This document shows positions 23,602-35,500 of a stretch of DNA of 64,000 bases, one piece after another (position 1 is the first letter of the stretch; every line of letters begins with the position of its first letter). Both the position numbers and the translations under genes were made by a program. The notes beneath the pieces were generated by a model that did not search any database, was not told the origin of the DNA, and saw only the letters and a list, made by a program, of their open reading frames with translations. The DNA lies in assembly GCF_030272615.1 (NCBI RefSeq), contig NC_081408.1, forward strand, positions 64,104,614 through 64,168,613. Reading direction: 5' to 3'. The stretch is from Cryptomeria japonica. Its lineage: Eukaryota; Streptophyta; Pinopsida; Cupressales; Cupressaceae.

Positions 23602-23612
23602 GATATATAAAT
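23602..23612 (-). promoter_or_regulatory. Candidate TATA box of the P450
   Basis: The minus strand reads TTTATATATCC about 350 bp upstream of the start codon. The motif is kept in the duplicated block at 12855-13395 (TATATAA near 12859), which supports a functional role. It implies an unusually long 5' UTR, so another start site is possible. Confidence 0.45.
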
Positions 23613-24160
23613 CCACTGCAATACAAGTGGGATGATGTTGTTGAATACATAAATAAATAGTTTGATTTTGGATTCCCACACTAATGAGACTTTCCATGTA
23701 TCGTGGCATCTTCCTACCCTTACTCCGCATTTCTCGAGGTGTAGTTGTGACACCCAAATTTCAAGAATTTGGGTATATGTGCAGAGAGTCATAGTAATTG
23801 GCAGTGTTGAACACAGTATAAGACGGCTTGAATCGTTCTGAACTTCCGACTTATTCAATATTTATATTCCTGGATTTTAAAATTCATATAACAATCCACG
23901 TCGATGAAACGCAGTTATATGAGGAGAGTCCATATTTGACATTTCTAATCACTGGAAGCGCTGACCAAAGACCTGAGGACATGGCATGTCAGATGTTCTT
24001 GCAAATACCGTTGACATGTATGCGCAGATACCGTCAGCTTTGCCGCTCGTTCAAACTCAGCGTCGACATTTATGCCCATCAGCTTTTACCGCTGTGTAAA
24101 TTCAGTTGCCATTACGAATTTCAGATGAGCTGCTTTCATACCCGTGAACATGTTAGGGAG
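23613..24160 (-). promoter_or_regulatory. P450 upstream region, duplicated at 12855-13395
   Basis: Noncoding sequence upstream of the P450, retained as a recognisable second copy 10.7 kb to the left. No individual transcription-factor site can be assigned with confidence. Confidence 0.55.
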
Positions 24161-24229
24161 AGGGTTCGATGGTGATGAGGGCTATCTTGTGCCAAGGGTT
24201 CATGTCAATAAAGAATATATCTGTCATAT

Positions 24230-24475
24230 TGTTGACATTTTATATATATATTTGACAATAATTTCTTTATATATATGTCACTATTTATATATATATATAT
24301 ATATATAACAATAATGTATGTCTCTCTCTCTTCACTTTTCTTTTATATGTATGTCACAATGTATGTCACTATATATAGTCATATGATTAACATTATATAT
24401 GAGAGAGAGAGAGTAACAATGTCAATATATATAATCAATAGTGATATTGTTCTTATATATATGTGTAGCATCGTA
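24230..24475. repeat. AT and GAGA microsatellites
   Basis: Runs of TATATATA at about 24238-24310 and again to 24470, with GAGAGAGAGAG near 24400. Confidence 0.8.
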
Positions 24476-24613
24476 AATTGTATTCGCATACAAGTTTTGT
24501 CCACACCTAGACCTCACATTGGTGTTATGTCAAGTTCAGTGTCTAATGTTTGCTTTGATTCTATGCACACTTTTATAAAATTTGCATTTTCAACTCACTT
24601 TTTTACTCCTATT

Positions 24614-24686
24614 CAAATTTGAGTCCTGATTAATAGGACCAAAGTGCTGAGGACACCTTGGTCCTCCTAATCAAGACTCAAATTTG
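24614..24686. repeat. 33-bp inverted repeat (hairpin)
   Basis: Arms 24614-24646 and 24654-24686 pair over 33 bp with four differences around a 7-base loop (CTGAGGA). Both arms end in CAAATTTG on the outside. It could fold into a strong hairpin or cruciform. Confidence 0.8.
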
Positions 24687-25559
24687 GTCTCATTAATAGT
24701 CGACCTACCCCTCTCATTTGAAGTTGAAGATGTATGGATCTCTCTTTCAATTATTCTCTCTCAAATTCAATTCAAGTGAGCAAGCAATCAAGCATTCAAC
24801 AAGCATTAAAGGATAGGCCGAGTCAAGTTCAAGCATTCAAGATGGCATCCGTGATCAAACTTCCATGAAGACATTCTACATGAAATTATAAACTCTTGGT
24901 ATGAAGAATCAAGAAAGCTTCATCAATTACAAGAATTCAAATTCAGGTCTAGCCTTTCCCTCAAAAGTAAAGTATTCTACTAAAATTAGATTCCATTTCC
25001 ATTTCAATTATCAGCAAATAGGTAAATTCAACCAGCATCTTAGCCCTCTTCTCTAATTGAATTGTGGCTAGATCTATTATGTTTAACCCCCCTTTTAAAT
25101 GTAAGTTTGTTCTTGTGTAATTGGTACGAGTCTTACTATCCTAATTGGTGAAACCCTAATTCCAAAAGCCTACCTTACATTTTGGTAAACCGAATGCTCT
25201 TACATTTGCATTATTTCTAGTTTTGGGTATCAAATTTGATTTGTATTCACTTAAACATTCATGTTTGCACTCATAGATCATGTATGCACTCGAATTACAT
25301 AAATTTAGAGGTCAAATTCATAAAAAACCTAATTTATTCTTCTAAAATTGACTTGTGGATAGTATAGTTTTTCAATTCTATGCTTCTTTGATTGTTATAA
25401 CATGTTATATTCAGATTTAGATACATCTAGTGTTTAATATCATAATTCACAGTGTTTAATTCATTGGTTAAACAATTATTTTACAAAGAAATTGCATTGT
25501 TTAATCATAGTTTACATTTCCAATCTTTGCACTTTATATTTCCTTCATTGTGCATGAGT
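24687..25559 (+). other. Probable leader of the first Tat element
   Basis: No gene is seen. The sequence leads into the gag ORF below and is probably U5 and untranslated leader, but I could not define an LTR or PBS. Confidence 0.35.
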
Positions 25560-27767
25560 TTTGTTACCCTTAGTCCTACATCCACTATTCCAATGAGAAG
25601 AAGTTATAAACTTAGGGTTTCCCAAGGTTTAAATACTAAGGATATGGAACCCCAATTGACTAACCTATTCCATGTGAATGTTGGTGTTTCATCTAATCTC
25701 ACACATGACATACCCCACATCATGGAGACTCGTTCCCCTCATACTTCGCATGATGAAGATGACTCACTAACTAGGGTTACTATTGACCAATTGAAGAAGA
25801 TTGATAATGAGTTTGAAAATCTTCAACAATGGATGGGTCAACAATACCCAGGTAGTGAAGCAATCCCCTTAATTGAAGGATTGAAAAGAATAGTTCAAAG
25901 TGATAAGGTAGTTGTGGATGTGGTGCGTGGCCTTGCTCATATCGTCGATACCAATATTATACCAATCAAAAGTAGTGTTGAAGTCCTTGGTTACTCTCAA
26001 CCCACTAGCTAAGTTAACCATTCCATTCCCATGCCTACATCCTTACCTAGTGTGCCTACATTTACATCTTGTATCATCATTACTTCCACACAAAATGTTA
26101 ATCCTACACATGTTATTCATGGGGACAATCGTATTAATCAACATTCTTACATACCTCCTTATGTGAGTCTTCCATTTGTTTCACAACCATTTCCCATACC
26201 AACATACCATAATGTCCCCCCTCCTTATTCTCAACCTCCACTTACAACAATATTACTTCTCCATCACAATATAGTATGTCCAATTGAAATCCATCCACCG
26301 AAACAACTATCAATAACCTAGCTCAAAATGTTTCATCCTTACAATACCAATTGGTTTATTTAACTCAATTCAAATTCAGTGTTTCCACATTTGATGCAGC
26401 GAGCCCACTATCTGTTGAGATTGTCCACGCAGTTCCCCCTAAGCATGTGTAAATCCCTCAATAAGAGTTATACAATGGAAAAGGTGACCCCTTGAGTCAT
26501 GTGAAGATATTTCAAACCTTGTGTAGTGATTTTTCTCATGACCAAAGACTCATGGAAAATTATTTACTTGAACCTTTAGAGATAAAGCCTTGCAATGGTA
26601 TTGTTTTTTGTTTCCTTATTCTATTACTTCTTTTCAACAATTGGCTAATTCTTTCATTCAACAATTTCAAAATAAGATTAGTCCTAAGATTACTTTGATT
26701 GATTTGATTCATCCTAAGCAAGGAGTTAAAGAAAAAGTGATTGATTTTATTGGTAGATATAAACATTTGTATCAAAAAATTTCTTATCATGTGCCTAATC
26801 ATGATGTTCAAAGAATTTTTATTGCTAATTTATAAAAGGATATTAGAGATAAGCTTCTATTTTTTGTGTTTACTTCTTTCATGCAATTGTGTGTGGTGCT
26901 TCATTATTATCAACTTCAAATGATTCAATTTGAATCATCTTCTTCAATGACTCTGGTTGATAATAATGAGAGCACTCAACAATCATTTATGAAGTTCAAA
27001 CCCAACAAAGGTTTCATCAAGATAAATGATAACATCAATAGTCAAGGGGCAGCCATGACACCAAGTGTGGCTCCTTTATCCAAATACTTTAGAAAATAAT
27101 TAACTCCTCTTTTTGGGTCTTTTCATAGTATAACGTTGAGGTTTATGAATTCTAATGTGTTGAAACTTTCTCCCATCAAACCAATTGACCATTCTAAACC
27201 ATTTCCAACTTCCCATGATCCAAAATTGTTTTGTTAATATCATCGTCAACCAGGTCATGACACTGAGAAATGTTACCAAATGAGGCATAAGATTCAAGAC
27301 TTTATTGATAACAATACTATATCTATAGCTGGTGTGAATGACAAAAGAAATAAATCTACAACTCCTCCCAACCAAAATCTTCAAATCTTCACCGATCTGT
27401 TTCCTTCTCATTCTACTAATGTTCTTGAATTTGAGCGACTTGCCTTCTTCCCCAATGACCTTGGTATAGAATCTAACAATGTTGTGAACCTCATTGACAA
27501 ACCTTAACCTACAAAACATTTATGTATTACCTTTTATCCTAGTGAGACTAGTGTTGCACTTGATGGCCTATTATATATTACTATGAATATCAAAGACAAA
27601 CTCTCATGAGGGGTGGTCATTGATCTAATATGTATGGTGAATGTGATTAATAAAGAACATAATTTTACCCAAAAATTGCATCAAGTAAAATATGATAAAT
27701 ATAATGTTCTGGTTAAGGTGTACAATGGTTTTTCTTGCCCTACTATTGGTTCTATTATTCTTCCAAT
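25560..27767 (+). pseudogene. Tat-lineage Ty3/Gypsy gag and start of protease region
   Basis: The plus strand encodes a decayed gag. An N-terminal region from MRRSYKLRVSQ is followed by a Pro/Thr-rich linker. The capsid core then reads LSHVKIFQTLCSDF, then SITSFQQLANSFIQQF, LIHPKQGVKEKVIDFIGRYK and DVQRIFIANL. A zinc-knuckle remnant follows (YHRQPGHDTEKCYQMR). The last part enters the protease-like domain (SVALDGLLYITMNIK, VVIDLICMVNVIN, LVKVYNGFSCPTIGSIILP). Frameshifts and stops are frequent. The ORF stops dead at 27767, where a DNA transposon begins, and resumes in the same sense at 43688. Confidence 0.75.
27760..27767. repeat. Left target duplication CTTCCAAT
   Basis: Eight bases that recur as CTTCCTAT at 43688-43695, one mismatch. 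An 8-bp duplication is the hallmark of hAT transposition. Confidence 0.75.
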
Positions 27768-27849
27768 CAGGGATAACTTTAAGAAACCACCCCCGAAGCA
27801 AAATTGTAAAATCCTAGCGAATCAGACATTATTTTGGGGTGGAAATTTT

Positions 27850-28170
27850 CATATTGATGGCGAATTTTTTTTTCAAAATAAGGAACAAAATTATTTTGTA
27901 TTGGCAATTTTTTTCCAGGGTACAAAAAATCCATAAATTTTTGGTGAATAATACCTTGTTCTATGGGGAAAAAATATATTATAGGAGGCGAATAATTTTT
28001 GATAAAAGAAACAAATATATAATTGTATGGGCGAAAAATTTTACTCCGAAGGAAAAATTATTTAAATGTATTGGCAATTTTTGTCCACCGCTTGAAAATT
28101 ATTTAATTTGTTTTGGTGAATATTTTGTTATTTATGGAAAAATATATAATTTATTGACAATTTCATGAAT
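27850..28170. repeat. Left subterminal GGCGAAT/TTGGCAA motifs
   Basis: Repeated short motifs close to the left end: GGCGAATTTTT, ATTGGCAATTTTT (twice), TTTGGTGAATA (twice), GGCGAATAATTTT and GGGCGAAAAATTTT. Similar motifs occur near the right end. Subterminal motif clusters are typical transposase-binding sites in hAT elements. Confidence 0.6.
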
Positions 28171-28818
28171 TCATTGCCATTAATAGACAAGGCACATCAC
28201 ATCACATCAGTACATCACATTGAGTCCAGACTCTACATGATGTATTAGTAAGTGTGGCCTCTTTGACACATGAAGGGTGACACATACCTAAAATCCATCA
28301 ATAGTTTTAAACCGTTCGATGATCGTAGATCAATGGCTGAAGTTTTATTTCGGCCCAATTTTTTGAAGAGAACATAGCTCACTAGAAAGTGCCCGGAATG
28401 GAATTGGATTCAATAGACACATATCAAATGTCATGAATCACGATTGATAATTTTGGTCATTTAATATATATCTATTCACTTACTGCAATCCACTCTGTCC
28501 CCATGACTTCCAATGTGGTACTTGCCAACTTGGTACTAGTTTATAGTTGTTTCCAATTTCGCACACTCGTGCATTTATGGGAAAGATTTGCAGAGATATG
28601 CAAGATTTAAAAAAATTTAAAGCAATTAATACGACCTTAGAGAAGTAATTATTACAATCAAGAGCTTCAATTATTTATATACGATCTCTGCTTCTTTCAT
28701 CTTCAATTAGCCTTTTCCATATGGTAGATAAATCATCAGAGCTCACAATATTTAAATTCTTCCTCTGGTTTAGGTTTATAGGTTCAGGTTGTTTAATTTG
28801 TTAATCTATTTTCTCAAG
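28171..28818. other. Possible promoter/leader of the unknown ORF
   Basis: No coding sequence is seen. A TATA-like TTATTTATATA lies near 28670, about 150 bp ahead of the ATG at 28819. Confidence 0.35.
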
Positions 28819-29429
28819 ATGGACACTCCCATCCACTTGACAAGCATTTCTGTAGAGGACCAGAGGGCCTTTCTGGGCTCCATTAGAGACCCAACCCTCC
28901 AATCAGTCTGCAAGGAGGTTGGGTCCTTCACCAATGAGGTTGTGCGGATGGTGTTGGGTAGAGAGTTTCTACGAAATGAAAATAGATATCGTGTTAAAAC
29001 AGACATTACATCTCGATTCTTAGCTTCTCTTCTGGACCTCGAATGAGACAAGGTGGATATGTTGATGCTGTTGAGGAAGGCTTTTAAGGAAGACTTCCTT
29101 GGAGATGACATTACTGTTGTCGTCCTTGTAGAAGTAGGGGTGGGGATCCCTTGGGTGAGTGAGTTATCCAAGCTTCTCCTCCCTGACCAAATAGTGCCAA
29201 TGGCCAGGCAACCGTTTCTCCTAAACCTGAATGCGGAGCACTTGACGCGTCATAGGAATGGGCGTGGATTGGTAGGGACTTCCTTCGGAAATGGTTGCTC
29301 CTGGAGAACTTTCCAAACTACATGTGGCTTGAAGAATTCTCTCAGCTTATGCTGTTTGAAGAATTCTACATGGAAGGAGGGCCAGATTCTAAAGGCAAAG
29401 TTGTAAACCATCCAATACCTATGCCCTAG
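28819..29429 (+). pseudogene. Unknown protein ORF with one stop and one frameshift
   Basis: Starting at ATG 28819 (MDTPIHLTSISVEDQRAF) the frame runs about 75 codons to a TGA at 29044. It continues in the same frame through DKVDMLMLLRKAFKEDFLGDD and VELGIPWVSEL-like sequence. Near 29205 the protein-like frame shifts and ends at TAG 29427 after GRDFLRKWLLLENFPNYMW and EEFYMEGGPDS. The total is about 200 codons. The composition is that of a real soluble protein, but I recognise no domain. It lies inside the hAT unit, so it may be transposon-encoded or captured host sequence. Confidence 0.5.
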
Positions 29430-29970
29430 CCCCGCCCCCCTAGGCCCCTAGTAGTTTTTTTTTTCCTATGTCCTCCAAACCTAACAAGCTCAGTGACTCA
29501 CTCATTTTGGCTTTTAAATTTTTGAGGGACTCAAGTCTCAGACGTAAAAATTGTAAATTTCCAAAGCATAAATATTAATGATAATTTTTCAAATTCTAGT
29601 TTGTTTCAGTTTGCCTCTTAGAGTCTTATGGATATAAAAATGCTTTCTATAATTCTATTTCATTTTTATTAATTAAAGTTTTTCAAATGCTTTTTGTATA
29701 TGAGCTACGTTATTTCAATAATTTGTTAAACAATGGAAATAAATTTAATATTGTGATCTTTTTAATGTAATGCTTCTTCCTCTATATTTAATATATATAT
29801 AAAAACAATTCAGTTCATTCCATTAATTATTTGTACATTGATTATGGTTGATTATAATTTTATAAATATATAGTTAAGATTTGAACTAAAACTCCAACTT
29901 ACTTGTTGAACTTGAAGTTTTGAACTAGTGCATGCATGGGTTGGTACTGGATACATGCTATGATTTATAG
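29430..29970. other. AT-rich spacer, no gene seen
   Basis: Only short ORFs and AT-rich runs. Nothing is recognised. Confidence 0.5.
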
Positions 29971-30530
29971 TTTAGTTTTTGTCAGATTTTATCATAAGGA
30001 AGAAATTTGAGACATTTATGAAGGGTACCCGGTAGATGGGATCGCTTTCATGGAAGAGAACAAAGGGCAAGGATGTCCCAGCTTCACACAAAATTGATCT
30101 GAAGTAGGATTTAGGAATGATAGCAAAAATGACATCCAAGCACTTAGTACCAACCTTAACGGGAACTAGAAGAGTAATAGAACCTATAGTAGGACAAGAG
30201 AAACCATCTAAGATCTTAACCACTAAATAAAATTTGTCATATCAATATGTTACTTCATGCAATTGTAAAGTATAAAGATATTCTTAACTTAATACATTCA
30301 CCATACATGTTGGATCAATCATCAATGAGAACCCCTCGTGACTCTATGAGAGTATGTCTTTGATCTTTGCAGGTGATATATAGACTTATACTAGGCCATC
30401 GGGTGTTTCAAATTTCAATTTCCAATAGTCTCACTAGGATCAAAGGTAATGCATATTACATAGGTTCTTAGGAGGTGCAGGTTTATCAATAAGATTCACC
30501 ACATTAATTATCAATAAAATTATATTAAAT
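29971..30530 (-). pseudogene. Tat protease-region fragment, reverse orientation
   Basis: The minus strand encodes VVKILDGFSCPTIGSITLL, then VGTKCLDVIFAIIPKS and ILCEAGTSLPF. This is the same domain that is split by the hAT insertion at 27767/43688, and upstream pieces of it can be followed to about 30530. It is an independent, decayed fragment of a related Tat element, in opposite orientation, now inside the hAT unit. Confidence 0.65.
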
Positions 30531-30934
30531 TAAAATTTATATTAAACTAAATTTATGTTGAACTTTTATATATATTTTTAGTCTTTATTTATTTATTAAA
30601 TTAAAATCTATATTACACTAAATTTATGTTGAACTTTTATATATATTTTTAAACTATATTTTAAAATTATATATCGTAAACATATTTTTAAAGAATTTTG
30701 TTAAACTTTAAATTAATATTTTAGATTTAATATTGAATGTTTTCTTTTTTATATTAAAATTTTACCTTTCAAATTGTATATCAAAATTTATATTTTTATT
30801 TAGTTATTTGTTTTATTCTAGAAACAAAGCTTCATGTTTTATACTATTTTTGAATTTCATATTTTTACAAATAATATTAACATTATATTTAATAGTTATC
30901 TCAAACTATTGCACATCTTTAAATGTCTCTTATT
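30531..30934. other. Very AT-rich spacer
   Basis: AT-rich direct repeats (two copies of a segment including AAATTTATGTTGAACTTTTA, near 30548 and 30618). No gene is seen. Confidence 0.6.
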
Positions 30935-32133
30935 ATGGGACCAACAACATCTGACAACAGGTACCATCGTCCGTTGGATGAGCAAAGATCAACGACTTAG
31001 AGTGGATTTCGACCCAAATGTGGGAAGTGAACACATTTGTGATAACTTCGCCTAGAATTGAACATTTTAAATTTAATTGAATATAATTAAGTCTATAAAG
31101 CTCTTTTCCGAGCAGAAGTTTAAAATGATTAAACAAACTTAAAAAACAGATCCGGAAAGTGACACGAGTATGGTGACATGCCCAAAAAATGGTAGAAGTC
31201 ATGGGACCCACGACATCTGACAACAGGTACCATCGTTTGTTGGATGAGAAAAGATCAACGACTTAGGGTGATTTCGGCCTGAATGTGGGAAGTCAACACA
31301 TTTGTGAGAACTTTGCCCAGAATTGAACATCTAAAATTTAATTAAATATAATTAAGTCTATAAAGTTGTTTTTCAGGCAGAAGTTTAAAAAGATTAAACA
31401 GACTTAAAAAACAGACCCGAAAAGTGACATGAGTATGGTGGTGTGCCCAAAAAATGGAAGAAGTCATGGGACCCATGACATCTGAAAACAAGTACCATCA
31501 TCCGTTGGATGAGGAAAGATCAACGACTTAGGGTGGATTTCAGCCCAAATGTGGGAAGTGAACACATTTGTGAGAACTTTGCCCAGAATTGAACGTTTTT
31601 AATTTAATTAAATATAATTAAGTCTATAAAGCTCTTTTTCAAGCAGAAGTTTAAAATGATTAAATAGACTTAAAAACATAGACCCAAAAAGTGATGAGTA
31701 TGGTGATGTGGCCAAAAAATGGCAGAAGTCATGGGACGCATGACATCTAACAACAAGTACCATTGTCTGTTGGATGAGCAAAGATCAACGACTTAGGGTG
31801 GATTTCGGCCTGAATGTGGGAAGTGAACACATTTGTGAGAACTTCACCCAGAACTGAACATTTTAAATTTAATTAAATATAATTAAGTCTATAAAGCTCT
31901 TTTTCGAGCAGAAGTTTAAAATGAATAAACAGACTTAAAAAACAGACCCGCAAAGTCACATGAGTATGGTGACATACCGAAATGGTAGAAGTCATGGGAC
32001 CCGCGACATCTGACAACACGTACCATCGTCCGTTGGATGAGAAATGATCAACAACTTAGGGTGGATTTCGACCTGAATGTGGGAAGTGAACACATTTGTG
32101 AGAACTTTGCAAGGAATTGAACGTTTTACATTT
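30935..32133. repeat. 265-bp tandem repeat, four and a half copies
   Basis: Units begin with ATGGGAC at 30935, 31201, 31466, 31731 and 31994, that is every 263-266 bp; the last is partial. Each holds CATCTGACAACA, TCGTCCGTTGGATGAG, TTCGGCCTGAATGTGGGAAG, GAACACATTTGTGAGAACTT and AATATAATTAAGTCTATAAAG, with substitutions between copies. This is a satellite-like array. Confidence 0.92.
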
Positions 32134-32510
32134 AATTTCCTTAGAATTTATACTGAATAAATGAATGTTTTGTCCTTCGACATCGAATAGTTATTAATAA
32201 TAATTAATAAAATTATAACATGATTCTAGATATTTTGCCCTTTAGGTATTACTTTTGTACTTTTCAGAGTTCTCAAAATAAGAGACTCGTAAATCAAAAT
32301 CGTATTTCATTTCATGGACAAACCAGGAAATCGAGGGAGATTCAGAAACAACTACTAGACTGAGGAATGCAAGTTGCAACAGAGACTGTCTGCACCAATC
32401 TAGTGAAATAGATATTCCAGGTAAAATCTAGAACACCTACATCCCGCCTTTTTTTCTTTTTTTAATCTCGTTGTCCAATTTGAGGGTTAACATTTTCAGG
32501 TAACTTGTCT
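32134..32510. other. Spacer, no gene seen
   Basis: AT-rich sequence between the tandem array and the truncated chromovirus LTR. No ORF or repeat is recognised. Confidence 0.5.
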
Positions 32511-32570
32511 AGGGTTAGTACAAGCCAAAATTGAGAAAACTAGATAGCTTAAGTCCTAGGTGCTCCTGCA
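32511..32570 (-). repeat. 3' LTR remnant of the chromovirus (60 bp)
   Basis: Near-identical to 38813-38872, including CAAGCCAAAATTGAGAAAAC and GTGCTCCTGCA. The rest of the LTR is missing, so one end of the element has been deleted. Confidence 0.8.
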
Positions 32571-32599
32571 CAATTCTCCCAAACAAAAGAAAATCATGT

Positions 32600-35500
32600 C
32601 ACCTCCTTGGGAATCAGATTTTGATCAATTCCAAGCTTCTTAAACTCTATCTCAAGCACCCATCTAGCTTTAGCATCATCCATACCCTACCATTTGATTA
32701 GGTGCTCCCAATAGGTTTGATGCCTTGTCTTCTTGGCGATCCTTGAACTCAACACCTTCTCGGCCTTTCGATTTGGTTTGGCTGGCAACTAAAGGTTGTT
32801 CACGTCATCCGATACCTCTGAGTGACTGCAATCTGAACCTTGAATTGGTCCCTTGTATGCAACTAAGTCTGCTATGTTGAAAACTGGTGACAATCCTATG
32901 TCACTAGGTAGATCCACCTTGTATTGATTTTCTCCATACTTGGATAGAATGGCACATGGACCTATCCTCCTCATTTTCAACTTGTTAAGCACTCCTTGTT
33001 GTAGCCTTTCTTTGTTTAGGTGCACCATGGAAAGATCGCCCACTTGAAACTGGAGGTTCTTCCTTCTTTCATCAACTTTTTGTTTGATTTTGCTTGTGTT
33101 CTCCATCAATGCTTGCTTGACGGATTCATGGACCTCCTTCATTGATTGAGAAAAGTCTTTTGCATATCCACTACTTGTTGTTGCACTTCCTAAGTCTCTC
33201 AACTCCAAAATGCCTCTTGGGTGCACACCATAGACCACTTCAAAAGGGCTCTTGCTGGTAGTCCTATTCATGGTGGCATTATATGCATCTTTAGCTTGTG
33301 AAAGTAGTTGATCCCATGTCTGACCATATTCCTTAGTAAGGTACCTTAATAAGTTTCCCAAGATTCTATTCACCACTTCGGTTTGCCCCATCTATTTGAG
33401 GATGGTAAGCTGATCTAAAAGAAAGGTTGGTGCCAAGATTTTGCCAAAGTGTCTTCCAAACTTTTAGTCTCTATCTGAAACAATGCTCATGGGTAAACCA
33501 TGTAACCTCACTACCTCTTTCAAGAACAATTGAGCTATTTGGCATGCATCATGAGTAGTCTTGCAAGGCACAAAGTGAGCCATTTTGCTAAATCTATCCA
33601 CAATGACATAAATGCTATCATATCCCTGCTTTGTCCTTGATAAACCTACTACAAATTCCATACTAATGCATTCCCAAGGTCTATTTGGTATGTGAAGAGG
33701 TTGGTATAAACCGACATTTGTAGAAGTACCTTTGGCCTTTTGGCAAACTATGCAAGTCTCCACATACTTCTTCACATCTTGATTCATCCTTGGCCGATAG
33801 TAATACCTTTGAACCAACTCTTGAGTCTTATTGACTCCAAAATGTCCACTAAGGCTTCCATTATGCTTCTCTTGAATGAGATTTTCTCTCATTGAGCCTC
33901 TAGCCACACAAAGCTGCCCACCTCTAAACAATAGTCCTTTTTGCAAGCTAAAATTAGAATACTCACTATGGAAGTGATTTTGATACTCCTTACACACCTT
34001 GTAGGCATTTGATAAGTCTTCATCCTCTGGGTACAAATCTCTAAAACTGTCCACATGTATGCTTCTCAATTGGATTTCTTGGACTATCAAAAGTCTCCTA
34101 CTTAATGTATCAGCTACCTGGTTTAGTTGCCCTTTCTTGTTCTTAATGGTGAATGTGTAGACCTACATGTACACCCATTTCATATGTTTATGAATGAGTT
34201 TGTCTTGTGATTTTAGAAAACTCAATGCTTCGTTGTCTGTATAGACTACAAATTCCTTAGGAAGGAGATAGTGTCTCCACTTCCTCAAAGCCTGCACTAA
34301 AGCATATAACTCAAGATCATAAGAGGAGTATTTCCTCTTGGCATCACTTAGCTTCTCACTATGGAAGGATACTGGTCTTTCTTCTTGGCTTAGGACAATA
34401 CCTACTGCAACATTGCTTGCATCACATTCCACTATGAAAAGTTTCTCAAAACTAGGCAACACTAGCACCGGTTGAGTAGCTATCTTCTCCTTCAAGGTTT
34501 CAAAACCTTTGTTTGCTTCTTCACCCTACTGAAACTTTGCCTTCATTCCACCTCTAATGGTGTCTAACATTGGTGCACATATAGCACTGAATTGCCTAAT
34601 GAACTTCCTGTAGTACTGAGCTAGTCCATGGAAGCTTCTCACCTCTATTGCTGACTTAGGAGTAGGCCAATTGACAATGGCTTCAACCTTGCTGGGATCC
34701 ATCTTGAGGTTTCCTTGAGACAACACAAACCCAAGGTAAACCAACTCCTGCTTAATAAACTCACACTTATCCAAGTTCATGGTTATCTTTTCATCATACA
34801 ATCTTTGTAATACATCTTCCAAATGATTAATATGATCTGCCCTATACTTACTGAAAATGAGAATATCATCTAAATATACCACCACAAATTTACCTATGAA
34901 GTCCTTCATCACCTCATTCATGAGTCTTATGAAGGTGCTTGGAGCATTGGATAAGCCAAATGTCATTACAAGCCACTCATAAAGACCCTCTGTTGTCTTG
35001 AAGGCAGTTTTCCATTCATCACCCTCCATAATCCTAATTTGGTGGTATCCACTTTTAAGGTCAATCTTGGTAAAGTACTTGGATTCTCCCAAACAATCCA
35101 ATAGGTCTTCTATTCTAAGAATTGGGAACCTATATTTGATGGTGATCCTATTTATAGCTCTAGAATCACTACACAATCTCCAAGTACCACCTTTCTTTGG
35201 GGCTAACATGGTAGGGACAACACAAGGGCTAAAGATTTTCATAATTAGGCCTTGGTCTAAGAGCTCTTGGATTTGCTTGGCAATCTCAACATTTTGTTGA
35301 GGAGTCATTTTATAAGCTACCTTATTAGGCAAGGATGCTTCGGGAATGAAGTCTATTTGATGGCTTATGGTTCTTTTAGGAGGTAAGGTGGCTGGTTGTC
35401 CATCACTTACTATGCCTTTAAATTTCTTCAACAAATCTTACACCTCTATTAGCAAATCTGGCTGCTCTTTCTTGTCTTCCTCTTTGGGCTTCACTAATAG

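Noticed and set aside
28171-28818. Independent small gene upstream of the unknown ORF
   Set aside because: No ORF of useful length and no splice-compatible exon; treated as flanking DNA.
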